A stretch of DNA of 40,913 bases, taken from NCBI GenBank assembly GCA_003599055.1, contig QZIM01000003.1, positions 1-40,913 on the forward strand, in the 5' to 3' direction. Source of the stretch: Candidatus Woesearchaeota archaeon. Its GTDB lineage: Archaea > Nanobdellota > Nanobdellia > Woesearchaeales > ARS49. Position numbers and translations under genes: made by a program. Shown here piece after piece: positions 37,152 through 40,913 of this stretch. A model generated the notes under the pieces. The model saw only the letters and a program-made list of their open reading frames with translations, had not been told where the DNA came from and made no database searches. The stretch's first letter is position 1. The number at the start of each line of letters is the position of its first letter.

Positions 37152-38219
37152 TTAGAAGAGCCCCCATTTCTTTTTCGTTTCCTTCTCGAACTCGCGCAGG
37201 AGTTCTGCCTGTTTTTTGCTGATTTTTTTGGGAACGTCAATGGTGACTTTGATGAGGAGGTCTCCTTTTCCTTTGCCGCGAAGGTGCGGAAGGCCTTCTC
37301 CGTCAAGGCGGATTGTTTCGTTGTTTTGGGTGCCGGAAGGGATGTCGACTTTTTTGGTGCCGTGCAGGGATTCAACGCTGATGTCGCCGCCGAGCGCTGC
37401 CGTGACAAAGCTGATTGGCTTCTCGACAATGAGGTCAGGGCCGTCGCGGATGAACCTATCGTCGGGTTCAATGCGGACAAGGACGTAGAAGTCACCGTCA
37501 GGGGCATCGCCCGTTCCTGCTTCTCCTTCGCCGGCAAGGCGCAGTTTCATGCCGTCTTCAATGCCGGGCGGTATCTTAACGGATAATGGTTCGCGGCTGA
37601 CGAGCCGTCCGTCTCCGTCGCACGTTTTGCAGGTGTTTTCCGCTTTTTCGCCGCTGCCGTGGCAGGAGTTGCACGTGGTGGTGCTGGCAAAGACGCCAAA
37701 GGGGGTTCGTTTTGCCGTGCGGACCGCTCCTTGTCCCTGGCAGGTGCTGCACACGGCAAAATTGGTGCCGCCTTTTCCGTCGCATTCCGTGCAGCGGACG
37801 TGGCGGGAGAGCGGGATGTTTTTGACTGTTCCGTGCGCGACTTCTTCAAGGGTTATTTCAATCTCTGCCGCCAAATCACGGCCTGCTTTTCCTCTGCTGC
37901 CTCTGCGAAAGCCAAAGCCGCCAAAAAGGTTGTCAAAGATGTCGTCAAAGGTAAAGCCGCCCTGTCCCTGGAAGTCGCGGAAGTCAAACCCGCTGAAATT
38001 CGGGGCGTCTGCTTTTCCGAACTGGTCGTAGTTTTTGCGTTTTTCGGGGTCGCCCAAGACTGCTGCCGCTTCGCTGATTTGCTTGAACTTTTCTGTTGCG
38101 CCCGCGTCTTTGTTGAGGTCGGGGTGGTACTGTTTTGCAAGCTTTTTGTATGCGCGCTTGATGTCTTCCTGGCTTGCGTTCTTGTCAATGCCAAGGACGG
38201 AGTAGTAGTCGGTTGCCAT
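37152..38219 (-). CDS. dnaJ: Chaperone DnaJ (type I)
   Basis: 355 residues. J domain with HPD at 32-34; a Gly/Phe-rich stretch ([21 protein letters not shown]); four zinc-finger repeats [32 protein letters not shown]; and the C-terminal substrate-binding domains. It delivers unfolded proteins to DnaK and stimulates its ATPase. Minus-strand TTGAGGTGAT just before the ATG is a strong Shine-Dalgarno sequence. It is the last gene of the grpE-dnaK-(55 aa)-dnaJ operon. Confidence 0.97.
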   Translation of the reverse strand: MATDYYSVLGIDKNASQEDIKRAYKKLAKQYHPDLNKDAGATEKFKQISEAAAVLGDPEKRKNYDQFGKADAPNFSGFDFRDFQGQGGFTFDDIFDNLFGGFGFRRGSRGKAGRDLAAEIEITLEEVAHGTVKNIPLSRHVRCTECDGKGGTNFAVCSTCQGQGAVRTAKRTPFGVFASTTTCNSCHGSGEKAENTCKTCDGDGRLVSREPLSVKIPPGIEDGMKLRLAGEGEAGTGDAPDGDFYVLVRIEPDDRFIRDGPDLIVEKPISFVTAALGGDISVESLHGTKKVDIPSGTQNNETIRLDGEGLPHLRGKGKGDLLIKVTIDVPKKISKKQAELLREFEKETKKKWGLF

Positions 38220-38237
38220 GCATCACCTCAACGGGAG

Positions 38238-38405
38238 TTACTCAAACCTGCCCCGAACTTTGTGTTCGTCTGAGTTGAGCACGTGTTCGAACTCAAGTGC
38301 AGTGAGCTTGCGCGAGGCATAACTTCCCATCCAGCGAAACAGGAGGTAGAGCCCGCCAAGGACGAGTGCTGCTGCGCCAAGGAAGCGCAAGTCAAGTTCA
38401 ATCAT
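38238..38405 (-). CDS. 55-residue single-pass membrane protein between dnaK and dnaJ
   Basis: The ATG at 38405 overlaps the dnaK stop codon (ATGA), and the stop TAA lies 18 bases before the dnaJ ATG. The protein starts [10 protein letters not shown], has one membrane helix ([16 protein letters not shown]) and a charged cytoplasmic tail ([20 protein letters not shown] region). Tight coupling to dnaK and the fit between the two genes strongly support a real gene. I know no described homologue; it might tether the Hsp70 system to the membrane. Confidence 0.75.
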   Translation of the reverse strand: MIELDLRFLGAAALVLGGLYLLFRWMGSYASRKLTALEFEHVLNSDEHKVRGRFE

Positions 38406-40243
38406 GCTTTCTCTCCGTCAATGGTGTCTCCGTTTTCTTTTGCGCGCTTGCCGCCCGCGGGCTTTGCGTTTGCCTGTGCTTCTGCCGCTTTTTTGTACAT
38501 TGCTTCTGCGGCCTTGTGCAGGAGCGCCGTTGCCTCTTCTGTTTCTTTCTTGATTGCGGCAGGGTTGCGTTCGGTTTCTGCAAGGAGCTTTTTCAATGCT
38601 TCGATTTTGGTCCTGATGTGCTCAAGTTCCTTGGAGTCAACTTTGCCTTCAAAGTCTTTGAGCTGTTTTTCCGCGGTGTAGACAAGGGTGTCTGCGTGGT
38701 TGATTGTTTCAATGTCTTCCTTGCGTTTCTTGTCTGCGTCCGCGTGGGCTTCTGCTTCCTTGCGCATGCGTTCAACTTCGGCGGCGTCGAGCTTGTTGGG
38801 CGCGGTGATGCGCATGCTTTGCTCTTTGCTGGTACCGAGGTCTTTTGCCGTGACGGACAGGATGCCGTTTGCGTCGATGTCAAAGGTGACTTCGATTTGG
38901 GGGACTCCGCGCGGCGCGGGCGGGATGCCGACGAGGTCGAATTGGCCGAGCAGTTTGTTGTCGGCAAACATCGGCCGCTCTCCTTGTGCAATGCGGATGG
39001 TCACTGCGGGCTGGTTGTCTGCTGCGGTGCTGAACGTTTGGCTTTTCTTTGCGGGAATGGTGGTGTTCCTGTCCATAAGCTTGGTGAACACGCCGCCAAG
39101 GGTTTCAATGCCAAGGGAGAGGGGGGTCACGTCAAGCAAGAGGATGTCTTTTACGTCTCCTGCAAGGACTCCTGCCTGGACTGCGGCGCCCATTGCGACG
39201 CATTCCATCGGGTCGATGGAGCGTTCGACTTTGCTGCCGAACCAGCTTTCAACGTATTTTTGCACGATGGGCATGCGGGTTGGGCCGCCGACCATGACAA
39301 CGCGTGCGATGTCTGCGTGCTTGAGTTTTGCGTCGCTGAGTGCCTGGTCGACTGATTTTTGGCAGCGTTTTACGATGCCGTCGACCAACTCTTCGAGTTT
39401 TGCGCGCGTGAGCTTCATTTGCAGGTGTTTTGGCCCTGCGTTTGTTGCCGTGATGAACGGGAGGTTGATTTCCGTTTCCATCACCGTGGACAGCTCGATT
39501 TTTGCCTTCTCTGCGGCTTCGCGGATGCGCTGCATGGCGACTGCGTCGTCGTTGAGGTCGATTCCCTGTTCTTTTTGGAATTCTTTGACAACAAAGTTGA
39601 TGAGCGCGTTGTCCATGTCGGTTCCGCCAAGTTGCGTGTCGCCGCTTGTGCTGCGCACTTCAAAGACGCCTTCTCCGAGTTCCATAATGGTGACGTCAAG
39701 GGTTCCGCCGCCAAGGTCAAAGACGAGGATTTTTTGGTCTTTGCCTGCCTTGTCAAGTCCGTAGGCGAGTGCTGCGGAGGTTGGCTCGTTGATGATGCGT
39801 ACAACTTCAAGTCCTGCGATTGTTCCTGCGTCTTTGGTTGCCTGGCGCTGGTTGTCGTCAAAATAGGCAGGGACGGTAATGACTGCTTTGGTGACGGGTT
39901 CGCCAAGGAAGCTTTCCGCGTCGCGCTTGATTTTTTGCAGGATGAATGCGGAAATCTGTTGGGGGGTGTATTCTTTTCCGTAGATGCTGTATTTGAAGTT
40001 TGTCCCCATCTTGCGCTTTGCCGCATAGACGGTGCCTTGGGGGTTGCTGACTGCCTGTCTTCGTGCGGGTTCGCCGACGAGGACTGCGCCGTCCTTGCTG
40101 AATGCGACAAATGAGGGGAATGCTTTTCCGTACATGCTTGCGCCTTCTGCTGACGGGATGATTTTTGGCCGTCCTGCTTCAAGGACTGCTGCTGCGCTGT
40201 TGCTTGTTCCAAGGTCGATGCCGATGATTTTTTCTTTTGCCAT
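38402..40243 (-). CDS. dnaK: Chaperone DnaK (Hsp70)
   Basis: 613 residues. The ATPase domain shows [35 protein letters not shown] and the substrate-binding domain shows [13 protein letters not shown] with [15 protein letters not shown]. The C-terminus is a helical lid and a Lys/Ala/Gly tail without the bacterial EEVD-like end. It refolds proteins with DnaJ and GrpE. Archaeal DnaK genes derive from bacteria by old transfer. A GGAGG Shine-Dalgarno precedes the ATG, 15 bases after grpE. Confidence 0.98.
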   Translation of the reverse strand: MAKEKIIGIDLGTSNSAAAVLEAGRPKIIPSAEGASMYGKAFPSFVAFSKDGAVLVGEPARRQAVSNPQGTVYAAKRKMGTNFKYSIYGKEYTPQQISAFILQKIKRDAESFLGEPVTKAVITVPAYFDDNQRQATKDAGTIAGLEVVRIINEPTSAALAYGLDKAGKDQKILVFDLGGGTLDVTIMELGEGVFEVRSTSGDTQLGGTDMDNALINFVVKEFQKEQGIDLNDDAVAMQRIREAAEKAKIELSTVMETEINLPFITATNAGPKHLQMKLTRAKLEELVDGIVKRCQKSVDQALSDAKLKHADIARVVMVGGPTRMPIVQKYVESWFGSKVERSIDPMECVAMGAAVQAGVLAGDVKDILLLDVTPLSLGIETLGGVFTKLMDRNTTIPAKKSQTFSTAADNQPAVTIRIAQGERPMFADNKLLGQFDLVGIPPAPRGVPQIEVTFDIDANGILSVTAKDLGTSKEQSMRITAPNKLDAAEVERMRKEAEAHADADKKRKEDIETINHADTLVYTAEKQLKDFEGKVDSKELEHIRTKIEALKKLLAETERNPAAIKKETEEATALLHKAAEAMYKKAAEAQANAKPAGGKRAKENGDTIDGEKA

Positions 40244-40258
40244 GGTGGTTTTCCTCCG

Positions 40259-40795
40259 TTAGGAATTTGTGTTGTTTGAGTTTGATTGTGCGTGTTCTGT
40301 TTGTTTTCCTTTTGAGACTTTGACTTTGCTGTACCGGATGACTTTGCCGTTCATCATATAGCCGCGCTGGAGTTCTTCGATGATGGTGTCTTCGGGTGCG
40401 TCGCTTTCGGTTTGCAGGACGACTTCGTGTTTGTACGGGTCGAGTTTTTCTCCGTTTGCCGGTATGGGTTTCACGTTTTCTTCATCAAGGACTTTGTGCA
40501 GGTTTTTGAATATGAGTTCGATTCCTTTGCGTGTCTCTTGGGGGATGTCTTTGAGCTGCAAAAGGGCGCGCTCAAAGTCATCAACGATGAGGAGCAGTTT
40601 CACGATGAGTTTTTCGCTGGCAAAGTTCACGAAATCTTTGCGTTCGCGCTCTGTTCTCTTGCAGTAGTTTTCAAATTCTGCCTGGAGCCGTTTCAAATGT
40701 TCGGTGTAGTCCGCAATGACTGCTTCTTTTTTGGCGAGCTCTTCGCGGAACTTGGCGATTTCGTCCGTTGGTTGGTTCTTGGATTTTTCTGCCAT
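40259..40795 (-). CDS. grpE: Nucleotide exchange factor GrpE
   Basis: 178 residues: a long N-terminal coiled coil (KFREELAKKEAVIADYTEHL onward) and the C-terminal beta domain ending RGYMMNGKVIRYSKVKVSKG, the GrpE signature. It releases ADP from DnaK. It is the first gene of the operon, with a leader of about 20 nt carrying GTGAGGTCG as ribosome binding site. Confidence 0.96.
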   Translation of the reverse strand: MAEKSKNQPTDEIAKFREELAKKEAVIADYTEHLKRLQAEFENYCKRTERERKDFVNFASEKLIVKLLLIVDDFERALLQLKDIPQETRKGIELIFKNLHKVLDEENVKPIPANGEKLDPYKHEVVLQTESDAPEDTIIEELQRGYMMNGKVIRYSKVKVSKGKQTEHAQSNSNNTNS

Positions 40796-40800
40796 TTGTG

Positions 40801-40849
40801 CGACCTCACGTCGTCTTAGTTGAGTTAAAATGCTACAAATATATAAATC
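40801..40849 (-). promoter_or_regulatory. grpE-dnaK-dnaJ operon promoter
   Basis: TATA GATTTATATATT at 40838-40849 on minus with purine-rich GAAAGGAAA just upstream (BRE-like); Shine-Dalgarno GTGAGGTCG at 40801-40809. Confidence 0.7.
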
Positions 40850-40869
40850 TTTCCTTTCAAAACAATAAC

Positions 40870-40907
40870 CTTATATACTTCACACACATCCCGCTTGCCT
40901 GAGGTGA
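40870..40907 (+). promoter_or_regulatory. Promoter and Shine-Dalgarno of a plus-strand gene beyond the right edge
   Basis: TATA CTTATATAC at 40870-40878 and GAGGTGA at 40901-40907, six bases before the window ends at an A that could be the first base of an ATG. The gene would be divergent from grpE; its product is outside the window. Confidence 0.6.
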
Positions 40908-40913
40908 ACCCTA

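Noticed and set aside
38366-39764. Long plus-strand reading frames of 329 and 358 codons opposite dnaK
   Set aside because: They lie fully antisense to a certain dnaK; antisense frames over Hsp70 genes arise from codon bias, and the translations are Cys/Phe/Ser-rich without motifs.
1-40913. tRNA genes
   Set aside because: I looked for GTTCRANYC T-arm motifs with matching acceptor stems on both strands; the few matches, such as near 38286, lie inside protein genes.

Overview
The window is archaeal. The evidence is a KH/metallo-beta-lactamase/beta-CASP RNase of the aCPSF1 (FttA) type, a proteasome beta subunit, an archaeal/eukaryotic-type prolyl-tRNA synthetase, an Lhr helicase, and more than twenty TATA boxes placed 22-33 nt upstream of start codons, the geometry of leaderless archaeal transcripts. 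Many small unrecognised proteins plus a bacterial-type GrpE-DnaK-DnaJ set fit a DPANN-like or deep euryarchaeal genome, but I cannot name a lineage from sequence alone. I saw no rRNA, tRNA, CRISPR array or insertion sequence.

Layout. 1-3.8 kb: the first codons of a Nudix-like gene, two secreted or anchored Cys-rich proteins, a membrane-anchored winged-helix protein, and intergenic DNA rich in palindromes. 3.8-8.1 kb: guanylate-kinase-like P-loop protein, divergent PRPP synthetase, and a PIN-PhoH ATPase coupled to an unknown partner. 8.1-11.2 kb: DM13 protein, an ABC1/UbiB kinase and a bacterial-type cyclopropane-fatty-acid synthase fired divergently from one palindromic TATA box. 11.6-16.2 kb: a copper island with a CopA ATPase and a coupled ArsR - CopZ - HMA/Met-rich membrane protein - cupredoxin - CPAC membrane protein operon. 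16.3-17.3 kb: a possible 47-aa gene and a VapBC pair. 17.3-20.3 kb: proteasome beta, FttA and a small partner. 20.3-22.9 kb: a PAP2-like soluble protein divergent from a lipoprotein multicopper oxidase. 22.9-28 kb: ParB/Srx-like protein, unknown protein, ProRS, unknown proteins and a HELRH putative metallopeptidase. 28-30.7 kb: AbrB - PIN - GpsA operon and an MtnB-MtnD fusion. 30.7-37.1 kb: Lhr, two coupled unknown proteins, an M50 protease with a secreted partner, and a 7TM-protein/winged-helix pair. 37.1-40.8 kb: grpE-dnaK-(55-aa membrane protein)-dnaJ. A plus-strand gene starts just beyond the right edge.

How parts may work together. The copper genes form a coherent acquisition/export module with an ArsR-type regulator whose candidate operator resembles a palindrome in front of copA; the Met-rich multicopper oxidase may belong functionally with it. 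GpsA, Cfa and perhaps the PAP2-like protein hint at bacterial-style lipid chemistry. Genes are packed with ATGA/GTGA overlaps; Shine-Dalgarno motifs appear almost only on internal or leadered genes.

Most unusual signal: three degenerate heptamer arrays (consensus GANAACT / AACYACM on the plus strand), each lying directly against the 3' end of a minus-strand gene, so they would be U/G-rich 3' UTRs in a genome that encodes the U-tract-reading terminator nuclease FttA.
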